Below are positions 22,177 to 33,789 of a stretch of 64,000 nucleotides of DNA, piece after piece. Origin of the DNA: Albugo candida (lineage: Eukaryota > Oomycota > Peronosporomycetes > Albuginales); assembly GCA_040437565.1 (NCBI GenBank), contig JBDOQK010000004.1:620001-684000 (forward strand). Reading direction: 5' to 3'. Under the pieces are notes generated by a model. That model saw only the letters and a program-made list of their open reading frames with translations. It was not told the DNA's origin and did not search any database. Position 1 is the stretch's first letter; each line of letters begins with the position of its first letter. The translations under genes were made by a program, and so were the position numbers.

Positions 22177-24496
22177 TATTTGTAGTGCGTTTAGCTAAAA
22201 AGAAAATGTCAAGTGTGTATTTGGCGTGCTTCAACGATGGGATTCTTACTTATGTACAAGTACCTAACATAGTGTTTTCCCAGTTACGTTGGTAGAGTGC
22301 GCATGCTTTCGAAAAGTTGACTTAATTTTCCTTATACTGCGCGTACAGCCGCGATGGCTAAACAACTTTTGTTGTACGTGGAAGATGTGATATTCTCCAT
22401 AGCAAAATTCAAATGATTTCCGACCCAAATGAGACATAATAGTTCACATCAACGTAAAAACAATGCCAAGAGTGAAAATTCACGGTACGTTTCCGTGCCC
22501 AAATGTCATACCCAAACCGGAGTCTTCTTAGCAACTGCGATGGTTGTTTTACTGAATTTAGGTCATCCTTAGAGAAGAGTTATCGATGCCGTAAAAATTT
22601 ACACTCTTCCACTAAAGCTTCGCGAGTAGTTGTTAGTTTGAATGTTATGTACTGGGTAATTGGTTGGAGCTCCTACTGACCTATATCTGCGGCTGGCGGC
22701 GTTGTGACAAAGTGTTCGTACAGTTATCAGTGCAAATCAGTGCATCGCAAGCAGTCATACTATATTTTATTTGAAGCCAACAAGAAGCCTTGTCATGAAT
22801 CAGCTTAAGGAAACTAAAAAAACACTCGCAGATGCATGCAAGACCATCAGTGATGGGGCGAGATGACGGCGAACGTGGTCGGCATATTGATTTAGAGCCG
22901 TTCAACCAAGGGTCTCTCGATTAAGATGGAGTGTGACTGCTTCTAATTCATCAAGTTGTTTTTCCCCATTATATCACCCCCTTGACGAAAACGTCCTCAA
23001 AGTGCCGACAAAAGTACCAGGACATCAAGAAGCTTAAACTTAATTCAAGTTCAGTCAGAGAAGTTGATTCGTGCCGTCTGAATAAGTCCGTGCGTGCCCG
23101 AAACTCACTTATATCACTTGTAAACACATCATAATTTCAGTTCAATCGATCTTTGTCGGTCGCTCCGTGTTAGCACCTTAAAGGCAAATCTACCTATATA
23201 TTTGCTGTTTTGTATCTCATCATCTCTACAAACCGTTTTCAATGGCTACTCAGACTCATCTGCTGTCGCTCCCACATGATTAGTTCTCGTCCGATTTTAT
23301 CTAGTCGGGCATGAGACAAGGAAATATGTCAACGACAGTGAAGATCAGGAGCTGGATCTTGAATCACATGTACCGCCGCTTCTCGATGCCCTTTATTCGC
23401 ACAAAACATCATGTCTCCTTGAATACTTATTTAGTAGATTCTCAGACGCCCGAACAAATTGACGAAAAATCGCAAAATCATCATTCTATGCTTCTAGTTT
23501 GGCGTCGTAATATTGAAAATCTATGTATAAGATGATGTCACGTGGATTTCGATCCATTTTGCAATTGATGTATGCTAGTGCGAGTTGCTTAGACCTCTGA
23601 CGTCTCAGGAAAGCATTTTAAGGTATCAAATGGAATTTCGATGCTTACATAGAAGCCCTTTGCGCATCACAATTCATAGCATTTCCGACATAAAAAAGTG
23701 CATTGTTCCTTGGGTTGCGAGGAAGTTTTATAGTGAGGAGTCTTACCTAAGGCATCTAGGAGACTTCCAGGTCACTACAATTTTCTCGTGTCATCTCATC
23801 AATATGTTTTTGGCATCCGGCTATTGGAAGCACGTTTGATGTCAAAATTGCAAAGCATTTGTACAATGTACTGTCAGCTGAATTACAAAAGAGAACTTAT
23901 ATGACCGAGAGAAGTAATCTGTAAATTATTTTCAGCTTGAAAGATATGCTTGTTCTGTGTACGCTACGCTGGATCATTGAGAGATGTCCATGAGCAGGAT
24001 ATGACTGGAATTGACCCGATGCAGCGCTTTCTGCATACTTTCTTGTACAAAAAGCCTCTTGGCTGATTAAAAGCTAAAAATCCCCCTTAATGGTGAAAGG
24101 AGTATGCAGTCTCGGGTACTATCTGAAGCAGTGAACCACAGATGAACACCCCATGTTCAGTATCTTGTATTCCATTCGCGGCTACTTGGCCACAATTGAG
24201 AACGCTGACTACTATTATAACCCAACTTCATTTGCACAGTAACCAGTCCTACCAAATGGAAGTCCTTATTCCTCGCATTGATTCATAAAGCCACCATCTC
24301 ATAACCAAACAAGCGGCTTTGCAGATTGCAATAATCACACACATTCGCACTAGAGAGAAAGATTGTAGGAGTGTAACTCAAATGTAAGGTGTCTTTCGAA
24401 ATTTCTACTGGTGTGATTAGAATGAGCTACCGGTGCATATTTATACGACTTTCAAAGCCAGAATTTCTAAAGGTCAAAGCTTTTGGACACTAAGAA
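22177..24496. other. Intergenic, no confident gene
   Basis: This 2.3-kb stretch has no recognisable gene. A plus frame between about 23290 and 23460 reads protein-like (DQELDLESHVPPLLDALYSH), and another at 23608-23839 does too (VARKFYSEESYLRHLGDF), with possible splice sites between them. I could not build a model with a start codon and consistent phases. Confidence 0.35.
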
Positions 24497-24794
24497 TCAC
24501 AGCTGACAAATTTCACATTTCTCATTCTGTATTGTGGGTAGCTGCCATAAGCAAATGTGATAGGCCCATGCCAGGAAAAGTCTTTCTACAGCCCCACATT
24601 CCAGACATCCTGCTTCTACCAAATCTTTCGGTTAGTAATCCACAACAGCACAAAAAAACAGAAGTTGCTTTACCGTATCGATGTGATAGAAGCGATATCA
24701 GATCCTCGATCTTTATCGCTCTCTTACTGTTACGTGGGGAAACCAACACCTGCTCTTTGACAACAGATTGTTTATATAGTGACCGCAAAGTCAT
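24497..24794 (-). CDS. Small hypothetical protein, two exons
   Basis: The exons 24794-24674 and 24624-24497, separated by a 49-nt GT-AG intron, join in phase to give 82 residues from ATG to TGA. The sequence includes KIEDLISLLSHRY across the junction into DLVEAGCLECGAVERLFL and ends KCEICQL. It is probably mostly helical, with several cysteines. I do not recognise a family. The intron size matches the other introns of the window, which is the main support. An overlapping plus-strand frame (24433-24813) is taken as its shadow, but the opposite reading is not excluded. Confidence 0.4.
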
Positions 24795-25035
24795 TTTCAC
24801 AGACAGAGGCTAAAGTCGCGAAATCAGCAAGCGTAGAGACATTGCTCTATCGTTGCTCGCGTATTTCTTCATGACGGTGCTCGAAAATGTTCGAGCATAC
24901 ACGTAGTTCTTTGCTGGGATCATCTTGCTGATTAGTATAGTTGTCGACAGCAAATTTTACGGATTCTACCACTGATATCCGATCTATCTGTGAAGCTCTG
25001 AATAGGGCTGGCCACGAACGAGTATCGAGTAAATA

Positions 25036-25534
25036 TTATGGGTGTAAATCATCTGAGAGTGCGCCATTTTCTATAGTCACATCTTCAAACACCAAATAAT
25101 GAGAACTCTCCCCCCTGAAAGTCTGCTTCTTTCGCAGCAAAAACCTGACTACCCGCCTAAGAGTTCGATTGAAGTCGCATATTTTTCCAGCTGTCAACGA
25201 CTTTTGAAAACCCTAACAATGTAATCCTGCCCGGTGCGTCACTAGCTTGTTCCAGATAGATTCAATAGACTTTGCATATAACTTGTGCTCCTCTGATTCT
25301 CGGAGGGCTGATGCGTTATGCTTCATATTGGTAATCAGGTTGCTCTGCTTTTCGACCGCGAAGACTATAAGCGGATTTGAATGGATCTCCGATAAGAATA
25401 CATGCCGCTCTGGAGCCGTCGTGATTATAGGAATTGAAGATGAGGACTCGGACTGCATGAAGTGTTTGACGAAGAAGTCGAATTGATAATGCTTTGATAA
25501 GAAAGAGTGTTACCTCGCGCTTAAAAGCATACAT
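25036..25534 (-). CDS. Small hypothetical protein, three exons
   Basis: Exons 25534-25514, 25452-25243 and 25200-25036 join in phase to give 131 residues from ATG to TAA; the introns are 61 and 42 nt with GT-AG ends. The protein has a Ser-rich start (KRESESSSSIPIITTAPERH), a middle part EIHSNPLIVFAVEKQSN and a helical second half (SIESIWNKL, RTLRRVVRFLLRKKQTFRG). No signal peptide, membrane segment or known family is evident. The start could lie in a further exon upstream. It lies about 220 bp downstream of the MCM9-like gene on the same strand. The call rests on agreement of splice sites and phases over three exons. Confidence 0.45.
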
Positions 25535-25758
25535 ACCTGCTCTACAGATTAAGACGATGGTTGATAATGAAAATATTTCTCTTGTAGAGAACCAACAATA
25601 AGTTGTGAAAGCTTGCAAGTCAAGATTTATCTTGGTCGATCAGATCGGTTCCTCTTCCATCCTATCAACCCATTTTTACTATTTAATCAAGACTATTGCG
25701 CGAATCTACCACCAAATGGATGGGTTTAATATGGCTTGATATAATTTCCAAGCGTAAT

Positions 25759-28048
25759 TTACTTGAGGTCCCATTGACGAGTAATGGATAAGGAAGGATC
25801 TTGACTCCACTTCCCCAAATCAAAACGCGAACACTGTGATTCTGGCTTGCACACAGAGACACGTTCCTCCTGATCCACTTTTGTCTTTCTTAGCTCAGTG
25901 AGCTGTAAGTACTCCAGCACTTGGCGCTCTTGTGTTGCGTATTCCTTCATAGGGTCAGAGGGACTATTTGCATGCACGATTGAATCAACATTTTCCGACA
26001 TGAACAGCTCGGAATGTGCCTCAGTGGCCTTACTGAGTTCCATAATGTATACAGCTACAACTGCATCCATGATCTGAACCTCTTGGTGCCACATTAAGCG
26101 CGCATGAGCTTGAGCCAATCGTGTAAGACTTTCCAGCATTCGAATAGTGGTTCTCGCTGCATTTCGATTGTCACTTGATCGTTGGATCTGGTAATATCGC
26201 TCTAAAATCATCATACTTTCTTGCCCAAGCTTTGGATGATATACCTCCTTCACGTAGCCAATGTACGCTTGAAGCTTGTCAATCGACCATATGGAAGAGC
26301 TTGAATCACAAACTTCCGATCTTTGTGCGTCATCTATCCGCAGTATGAATGATGAAATTGCTCGATCCCATGCAGCATCATTCCGATCTTGTAATATAAA
26401 AATCAAGTCGAAGCGGCTCAATAATGGCGTGCCAATTCCTGCGTAAGCAGCGAGCCCTGTATCGGCAGCATAACGCCCTCGTGGATTTGTCGCCGCAATG
26501 ATACTTGTTCGAGTTTGAAGTCGACTTACGAGCCCTGCTTTTGCAACACTGAGGCATTGCTGCTCCATCGCCTCATGGATCGATGTGCGATCGTGGCTTC
26601 GTATACTGTTGAACTCATCGATGCAGCAGAGACCTCTATCCGCAAGTACTAAAGCACCTGCGTCCAACATCCACTCACCACCATCCTTAACAGCGGCACA
26701 CGTCAGACCAGCGCTGGTTGTCCCAATCCCTGTTGTCAATACCGAGCGAGGTGAAAGATCTGCTGCAAATCGTAGCAGTTGCGATTTTCCTGTCCCAGGG
26801 TCACCAATTAACAGCAAATGCGGCTCTCCTCTAACTTTCAGACCAGCATCATCAATATGCGAACATCCACCGACTACTGTCAGCACAATAGCCAATTTGA
26901 TGATATGTAGGCCAAAGACTTTGGGGCAAATGTTTGCAATGATTACATCTCTACCGACAAGAGGATTGTTTGCATTCTGTTGCCAACAGTTTTGAAATTC
27001 CTTGCGGTATTTTTCTTTTGCGATCGAGTCTGTTGAGGCAGCATTTTTTATTCGAACACTGTTTGCCCTTAGAGAGGTTTCAACATCACATCGAACATCT
27101 TTGATACAAGGCTTCCAACACCGGGAAAGAATTCCAACCACCACAATGTGGTCCCCAGCATGCACAATATCGACCAAATCATCTTCGAGAATAATCGTAA
27201 TCGATCGAGGGATTGAACCGATGCCAAGCCTTGACACTTGCTCTTGTACTTTGATAACCTGATGATCAGATACGACTTGAGATCCTTCAACAAGTTCAAA
27301 GTGTGCTGACCGGCATGGCTTTATACTTTCGGATGGGCACACGTTCTAATGAGAGAAATTCGTATCAGTTTGCAGCATCGTACATTCATAGCCTTACTGG
27401 AAGCTGAAGGACGTTGCCTTGCTCAGGATCTGACATTACAAGAAACTGGTAACGACACCGAGAATTACTACATATATATTCTCGAGATCTTTCATGCATT
27501 CTGATCATCCCTGTGCGAATGACTATGCCACAAATCTGGATCAGCTGGTTGATATCATTACTTCGAAGCTTGCTAATCATGGTTTTGCGATACAGCTTCA
27601 AAGGAGGAAGATTTTCTACACGTATCTGCGATTTCGGACGATGTAATTTGAAGTCTCCGGAGGGGTGACTGGCGTAAGATTCCTGTGACTCGCTTATGTG
27701 CTGGGAACTCTGTCGGACAGCGTCGAGGCATTCATGCAGCGCCTGATTGATCAGATGTAGTGATTTTTCTGGATATTGGAGCAGCAAACTGCCAAGATTT
27801 GGATCGAAATCAATGAGAATATGAGCATCAATGAGAAGCGAAAAGCTCATTCCTGAATGCGACTTCAACACCCTTTTAGAATCCGAGCTGGTCTTGCTGC
27901 TTTCTCGATCACTTGTGCCTAAGCGCGTGTACATAATTTGTATGTCTTCATTATAACAGCGATTGAGGAACGCTTTGAATGCACGAATGTATGTGCTTTG
28001 ATGGCGACTTAAGTCCTGTAATGAGGCTTGTACATCATTTCCGGGCAT
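25759..28048 (-). CDS. MCM9: MCM9-like minichromosome maintenance helicase
   Basis: Two exons (28048-27398 and 27345-25759) with a 52-nt intron encode 745 residues. The N-terminal half has the MCM OB region (LPPLKLYRKTMISKLRSNDI, GIVIRTGMI) and a C-x4-C pair, CSNSRC, near the zinc-binding position. The AAA+ part shows Walker A GDPGTGKSQLL, the block SVLTTGIGTTSAGLTCAAV, Walker B GLCCIDEFNSI and the arginine finger LLSRFDLIF. That Walker A and the TTGIGTTSAGLT block are closer to MCM9 than to MCM8 or MCM2-7. MCM9 pairs with MCM8 in homologous recombination and mismatch repair. The protein is shorter than animal MCM9 (over 1000 residues), lacking the long C-terminal tail. The ATG at 28048 is the first in frame; a further 5' exon is possible. 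Confidence 0.83.
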
Positions 28049-28861
28049 TTGTAAGGTGGGCAAAGAAACTCGTGCTATGGGACTCTAAAGATCAGTTTGC
28101 GCTGATTTGCTTTTTGGGAACAGTACAGACGTGTCTTAATTGTGGGCCAGGCGGCTTACGAATTGTTCAATCATTCAACGCAAGTACGATTATTCGTTTA
28201 CTAGCAGACATGTGTATACAATCAATTACACTTGGGTTGCAACTTCGACTTCGGACACATTTTCTCTCTATCTGTTCAATTCTTCCAGGCGAGATAGATA
28301 TGTGAAGGATCACTCGCAATGCTTCTTATTCTACCTATATAGTTGCCGCTAAGAACAATCCAGAGTACAGGACGCAGTGCTTGTGTCGGCCTCTACCAAA
28401 ACGCTGTCTGATGGCGCTAGCATGAATAGATTAGTATGGCAGGGCTATTTTAATGGATTGTCTTATCGTTGTTCGTATCTGCGCTTGAGCTCAGGTCTAT
28501 GGATATTTCGAATTTCACATATCTGCCAGGAATTTCCATTTTGACCAAGTTTTTGGGGTAAAGGCCTCGGGTACAGAGGAATTGAACGGACTTGCTTGAC
28601 TAATTTTGGCNNNNNNNNNNNNNNNNNNNNNNNNNNNNNNNNNNNNNNNNNNNNNNNNNNNNNNNNNNNNNNNNNNNNNNNNNNNNNNNNNNNNNNNNNN
28701 NNNNNNNNNNGGTACAGAGGAATTGAACGGACTTGCTTGACTAATTTTGGCAAAATTCGTTCTAAAAAAGACGATCTTTATTTAGGAGGGGCACATGGAC
28801 AATGCAAGTGATGTCATTCTGAGAATTGAGTTGAGGTCAGCCCTTCCACTTCTCTGATCGA
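28049..28861. other. Intergenic between divergent genes, contains gap 3
   Basis: No gene is supported. The stretch presumably carries the promoters of the MCM9-like and M48 genes. It includes the N run 28611-28710, so part of the sequence may be missing or shortened. Confidence 0.5.
28570..28751. repeat. Gap 3 (N 28611-28710) with 41-bp flanking direct repeat
   Basis: Bases 28570-28610 recur exactly at 28711-28751 on the far side of 100 N. This is the shortest of the seven gap repeats and the only one lying wholly between genes. Confidence 0.9.
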
Positions 28862-29767
28862 ATGATACGTTCTTTTGCAAAACGATGTCTGAGTAACGGC
28901 GGCGCTCGGCAACTTGGTAGTTTCGGAAAGAATCGGAATCTCTCATCACACGTTCTTGGCTTTAGCACTGTGATCATGAGCGGGTATGCAGCGTATACAA
29001 TTGCGGATCCCACCAACGTCTTCGCGTTGCGTCAGGCAAATGCGGAGACTTCCATACTATTGCAACAGTCGGATTCGTTTGTGCAATATGCGAGCAAAAT
29101 TGCCTCTCAGGTTGGAGTTCGCTCTGCGGAGAACCTGGAAATTCGCTTGAGCCAGCAAAATGCAGGAGCTTCACTCGGGACAAATTTGAAAAAAAAAGCC
29201 TGCATCATTCTTCCATTAGACCTCTATACCGCATTTCATTCCAATTCAAGCGATTCGGTGGACACCGATCTTCCGTCTCCTGCTGAACTTGATTTCGTGA
29301 TTGCGCACGAAAGCGCACATATTGCTGATAATCACATGGTGATCTCACGAGCAGCATTTCCGATCTCGTTATTCGGAGCATACTCTTTCATGAGCAAGAT
29401 TCCCAATAAGTGGGTGGCAGCGATGGTAGGATGCGGAACTCTACTATTGACAAATATATTCGTCTCTAGGCAGATCGAATACAGGGCAGATGCAATTGCA
29501 GCGAAAGCTGGTTACGGACATGGAGGAGTGGTATTGTTCAAGCGAAGTCAGGTTCGAAATTGTAGAGTGCGCGAGCTGACCAAGAGTCGGATGATCACAA
29601 AACGCGGGGATTATTTGGGTGACATCATGCATCCATTGTTGACAAGCCGCATCAAGCGTTTGCTCGCACAGTCGTGTATGCCGCATATCCAACCTGCGTC
29701 TTCCGCGCTTATTTTTGAAGTCGTACGCAGCTGTCAACACGATGGCGCCTTAGCGTTCACGCAATGA
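28862..29767 (+). CDS. M48-family zinc metalloprotease, probably mitochondrial
   Basis: A single frame of 301 residues starts at an ATG. The zinc motif HESAH (His149, Glu150, His153) and a downstream EYRAD (Glu206) are the metal ligands and catalytic Glu expected of peptidase family M48, to which OMA1, Htp and Ste24 belong. The first 28 residues are rich in Arg and Ser with no acidic residue (MIRSFAKRCL), typical of a mitochondrial presequence. A hydrophobic stretch at about 31-48 and another at about 184-202, between the two zinc sites, may anchor it in a membrane. A mitochondrial quality-control protease like OMA1 is the likeliest role, but the protein is shorter than OMA1 and the exact subfamily is uncertain. 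Confidence 0.75.
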   Translation: MIRSFAKRCLSNGGARQLGSFGKNRNLSSHVLGFSTVIMSGYAAYTIADPTNVFALRQANAETSILLQQSDSFVQYASKIASQVGVRSAENLEIRLSQQNAGASLGTNLKKKACIILPLDLYTAFHSNSSDSVDTDLPSPAELDFVIAHESAHIADNHMVISRAAFPISLFGAYSFMSKIPNKWVAAMVGCGTLLLTNIFVSRQIEYRADAIAAKAGYGHGGVVLFKRSQVRNCRVRELTKSRMITKRGDYLGDIMHPLLTSRIKRLLAQSCMPHIQPASSALIFEVVRSCQHDGALAFTQ

Positions 29768-29982
29768 TTTTTGCCACAGTTTGGCGCTCGACTGGTTCTA
29801 AGTTGCATTCAGGTCTTGAAGTCATCCATGGGATGCCCATTTCACATGTTATGGACATAATGGCAAAGGAAAGCGTCACTTTTGTACTATGCAACACCTC
29901 ACTACTTCATTGCTCGGTCTTCAGCTATACAATTTGCGTCAACTAGGTGGTAGAAAAAGGAAGCGATAGTTGTTCGTGAAGC

Positions 29983-30903
29983 TCAAAGCTTTGAAACGTG
30001 GTCAAGTGTGAAGTGTCCAAATTCACCACGTCGAAATGCTGCTAATAAATAGTCCGCTGCCAATCGGTCATGGGTCTCGGGATCTTTTCCAACCGCTCCA
30101 CATTGTCGTTGAATCTTTTTGAAAACTTCTTCAATGTCATCAGTCGGTTGATCTAATTGTAGTGCCTCCACATACCGAGTCGAATTCATTCGATTCAGCA
30201 CAAATAACATATAATCAGCAAGTACTTCTTTCCCGACAATGTCGTCACGAATGGCGCCAGTAAGCGCCAACTTTAACCCCGTTTCCTGGTTCTCAACATT
30301 TGGAAGCATAACACCAGGAGTATCCACAACGTAGATAGCTGGCGTCGCATTCACTTGAATGATATCTTTCCTTACTGTCACTCCCGGTGTTGGTCCAACC
30401 AGTGCTCGTTTCTTACCTTTGGCAAGCTTTGTTGAGGATGAAAGTCTTCGAAACGCATTTATTAGTGAGGATTTTCCAACGTTGGGAATGCCAAGTACCA
30501 TAACCATTGTACCTGCAGTAGTTTTGAATTGAGCTCGAGTGTTCTCATCACACCATTGTAATACAGACTTCACCTTTTTTCCTTTCAACACCGACGTGAA
30601 CATGCAAGCACGAGGAAAAGAGCTTTCCACCGTTGTTCTTGGACCTTGAATAAACTGAGCTTCCACGACTTGTTGCATATTTGAATTGGCCAAATCACAC
30701 TTATTGAAAACAACCAGGCGAGGTTTTGAATGATCAAAAGCTGTATCTAAGATCGCATTCGCAGAGCTGAACGGGATGCGGGCATCGCGTACTTCAATTA
30801 AAACGTCAATTGACTCAAGCTGTGCTTGCATTTGTTTTTTTGCCGCTGCCATATGTCCAGGAAACCAATTTATTTTCTTGTTCAAAGTGAAGACGCTGCG
30901 CAT
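29983..30903 (-). CDS. MTG1: MTG1/RbgA-like mitochondrial ribosome-assembly GTPase
   Basis: From the ATG at 30903 the frame gives 306 residues. The order of GTPase motifs is circularly permuted, as in the YlqF/RbgA/MTG1 family: NKCD (G4) comes first, followed by GIPNVGKSSLINAF (G1), TPGVT (G2) and DTPGV (G3). The N-terminal WFPGHMAAAKKQM is the family signature. The start was set at 30903 because the longer frame begins at a non-ATG codon and the signature begins about 14 residues later. MTG1 acts in late assembly of the large mitochondrial ribosomal subunit. The gene converges with the M48 gene about 215 bp away. Confidence 0.9.
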   Translation of the reverse strand: MRSVFTLNKKINWFPGHMAAAKKQMQAQLESIDVLIEVRDARIPFSSANAILDTAFDHSKPRLVVFNKCDLANSNMQQVVEAQFIQGPRTTVESSFPRACMFTSVLKGKKVKSVLQWCDENTRAQFKTTAGTMVMVLGIPNVGKSSLINAFRRLSSSTKLAKGKKRALVGPTPGVTVRKDIIQVNATPAIYVVDTPGVMLPNVENQETGLKLALTGAIRDDIVGKEVLADYMLFVLNRMNSTRYVEALQLDQPTDDIEEVFKKIQRQCGAVGKDPETHDRLAADYLLAAFRRGEFGHFTLDHVSKL

Positions 30904-31703
30904 TTTTCGCTCTTTCGTCACGCGGATCAATTTTGGCCACCAATTTTAGCCAATGACAATTCATAGATTCAACACACCGATGTGCAACGAATGATGGCAA
31001 AAACGATCAAATTGTGGGTTTTTGATGCGCTGAATTGTTGAGCAACTCACGATTGTGTGAGAATGTATCGGCTTTAATCATATGTCTCTTATCTTCCTTT
31101 AGGAAAAGAAAAATCAATATTATCAATAGAAAGTTCATTAAAATATTTTATATTAGGTTCAATTGCATCAAGTAGCCATTCATGATTGCCATTTGTCATT
31201 ATTGGCATCAATCCGCATAGAACATTTTGCAAAGTGCGCGGGAGAAATATATCGTACTAAAGTGTGGTATGGCACGATATACTTGATGATGAAAGGTGAT
31301 TTAGACAATCGCACTGCAATCGATTTATATATGCGCACGAAAACACCCTTTGTCCAGGCGTAATTTGTGGTAGCAGCGTGCCAAAATATGACATCATGCC
31401 TGACGAGTTTGTCGATTGCAAGCGTATAAAAAACATGTCGTAAGCGTGACTGATAGTCGTTACTCGAAATAGACTTCCATATTGAACGTCATGAAGCTTT
31501 TGGGGTTTCAACGATGGAATCTAGCTGCGCGAATGTGCTCATGCGACTCATGTAGTCAATCATCAAGTGGTTACTCGTGTGATGAAATCTTAGTAACTCA
31601 GGTCATTGAGAAATGTGTTGCTTTGTTTTTGTAGGTGATAAAATGGAGTGGGAAGGGAAAAAGTGTGCCGCTTTGCTAATTCATGTACACGAGCAGTCTA
31701 TAA
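30904..31703. other. Intergenic; part repeated at 33412-33789
   Basis: The stretch lies between the start of the MTG1-like gene and the end of the first RING copy. A 66-codon plus frame (31163-31363) shows no motif. From 31326 onward the sequence recurs at 33412 as part of the gap 4 repeat. Confidence 0.45.
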
Positions 31704-32534
31704 TCAACAAATAGAATATTTCAATGAGCATCGACATACTGGACAAGATGGAGATGATATTAGCCAGTGATTGATACATTCGTGATGAAACATGTGCTGA
31801 CACGGTAATCTAATCGAGCTCTTGGTATCTGTCAATGAGTCCAGGCATATTCGACAAGCGATCTGCGGTTCCAATTCATTTCCATTGTCGGAATGAAAAA
31901 AGTTCTTGAGTAATTTGTGAGCATTTTCCTGTCGTTGTGCGGTTATGTCCAAAAATGAGTACACTAAGGCTTGACTAAGAATTGTGTTGTCGCATTGGCA
32001 ATCGCGATTGAGGGCGACAAGCAAATCGTTCAAAAACTCCTCCATGATATTGGTATGTGTGAACGAATATGTCAACTTCGTTTGCCACGAATGTCGTCGC
32101 GAGTGCTTATACATGGGAGATTTGACTGTACGCCGTAAAGGCCCACAACATTCAAAACTACGGCAATCGCCCATAATCATTTCCATATCTTTGCGAAACT
32201 GTTGATAATCGCAGAATGATTTGCGGAGAATCCACTTGTGCCCAAACATATGATCCATCAGGTACATCACAAACTGTGTGTCTACGTGTGTCTGCGGCCT
32301 CATTGGCAAGCTGAATCGCCGTTCTGTAGACAAGTTAACGGGAGGAGAAACGCTCTTACGACGACTGTGAGTGACCGCTCCTGCATGACACTTTACTGCG
32401 GTCAACGTGGCTGGAGTGACCATAATGGACACAACATTCGTGCCAAGTTTCTCTCGGCAGATGGCTCGAGCTAGAGACATGCAAGTGCTTTCATTCGGTT
32501 CATCTAAAAAACTCCTCAAGGAAACGAAAACCAT
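31704..32534 (-). CDS. RING-H2 protein, first assembled copy
   Basis: The translation is identical to the 276-residue protein at 33790-34620, where the family is described. The whole gene lies in the 1986-bp repeat around gap 4, so this is most likely the same locus entered twice. If it were a real duplicate it would be the more distal copy, with the same divergent promoter arrangement. Confidence 0.65.
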   Translation of the reverse strand: MVFVSLRSFLDEPNESTCMSLARAICREKLGTNVVSIMVTPATLTAVKCHAGAVTHSRRKSVSPPVNLSTERRFSLPMRPQTHVDTQFVMYLMDHMFGHKWILRKSFCDYQQFRKDMEMIMGDCRSFECCGPLRRTVKSPMYKHSRRHSWQTKLTYSFTHTNIMEEFLNDLLVALNRDCQCDNTILSQALVYSFLDITAQRQENAHKLLKNFFHSDNGNELEPQIACRICLDSLTDTKSSIRLPCQHMFHHECINHWLISSPSCPVCRCSLKYSIC

Positions 32535-32696
32535 TCTGAAATGAGATTGAAAGGCTTCCCTATTGCATTCTTATCTTATCATAGCGCAACTAAGTATAGA
32601 TCTTGGACTCGTTGTATCGCATTTGTAGGTGATATGATGTATCACGGGTAGCTTGCATAAGAGACCAGAAGCTTCGAATTTTGAGTCCATCAAGCA

Positions 32697-33311
32697 ATGC
32701 CTCAGGCTTTACTCAATTTACGGACCACTCCCAACTATGGGAGTACGGGCACGACTAAAGATCATGAAGCAAGTCCAAGACATCGATTGAAGTCCTGGTA
32801 TATGCAAATGTTCCTGATCAATCTTGTCGAGTTCTCAGCAGAGTCTTCCCGGGGGATAGTTTTACCAACTCTATTCCTCTACGGAAAATCACTGGGTGGA
32901 AGCATTGCGTTCATGGGAATCTTGACCTCTGTCTTCTCTGTCGGTAGACTTATTTCTTCGACTGTATTTGGCTGGATGTGCGATCGATGGACATTCAAAG
33001 CTGTTTACATCATTTCGTCGGTGATTTGTCTGTTTGGCAATGTTCTATATCTTCTTGCAGACGAACACGTTGTTAATTCGAAGTATCTTTTGGCTATCAG
33101 TCGATTCATTGTCGGCTTTGGAGCAGGTAATCGAAGTGTATGCCGAGCAAACGTTGCCGCTATCACAACTGTCAGTCAGCGTCTGAAATATTTGACCATT
33201 TTGGCAACAGTTGTATTCCTTGGGTATGCGCTGACTCCTGGTTTTGGATCGTTAGTAGCAAATATTGATGTTTATCTTCTTGGTGTGCACTTTAATCAAT
33301 TCACGTCACCA
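32697..33311 (+). CDS. MFS transporter, copy truncated by gap 4
   Basis: These 205 codons equal the N-terminal part of the transporter at 34783-36189 and stop exactly at the N run. I treat it as the left contig end of one gene, not as a second or broken transporter. Confidence 0.65.
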
Positions 33312-33789
33312 NNNNNNNNNNNNNNNNNNNNNNNNNNNNNNNNNNNNNNNNNNNNNNNNNNNNNNNNNNNNNNNNNNNNNNNNNNNNNNNNNNNNNNNNN
33401 NNNNNNNNNNNTATATATGCGCACGAAAACACCCTTTGTCCAGGCGTAATTTGTGGTAGCAGCGTGCCAAAATATGACATCATGCCTGACGAGTTTGTCG
33501 ATTGCAAGCGTATAAAAAACATGTCGTAAGCGTGACTGATAGTCGTTACTCGAAATAGACTTCCATATTGAACGTCATGAAGCTTTTGGGGTTTCAACGA
33601 TGGAATCTAGCTGCGCGAATGTGCTCATGCGACTCATGTAGTCAATCATCAAGTGGTTACTCGTGTGATGAAATCTTAGTAACTCAGGTCATTGAGAAAT
33701 GTGTTGCTTTGTTTTTGTAGGTGATAAAATGGAGTGGGAAGGGAAAAAGTGTGCCGCTTTGCTAATTCATGTACACGAGCAGTCTATAA

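Noticed and set aside
24433-24813. 126-codon plus-strand frame
   Set aside because: The first ATG is late and there is no motif; the minus strand over the same bases gives a spliced model with matching phase, which I prefer.
29551-29570. GGTTCGAA, resembling a tRNA B box
   Set aside because: It lies inside the M48 coding frame and no A box or cloverleaf could be placed around it.
29764-29946. 60-codon frame after the M48 gene
   Set aside because: It overlaps the M48 stop and looks like 3' untranslated sequence with no motif.
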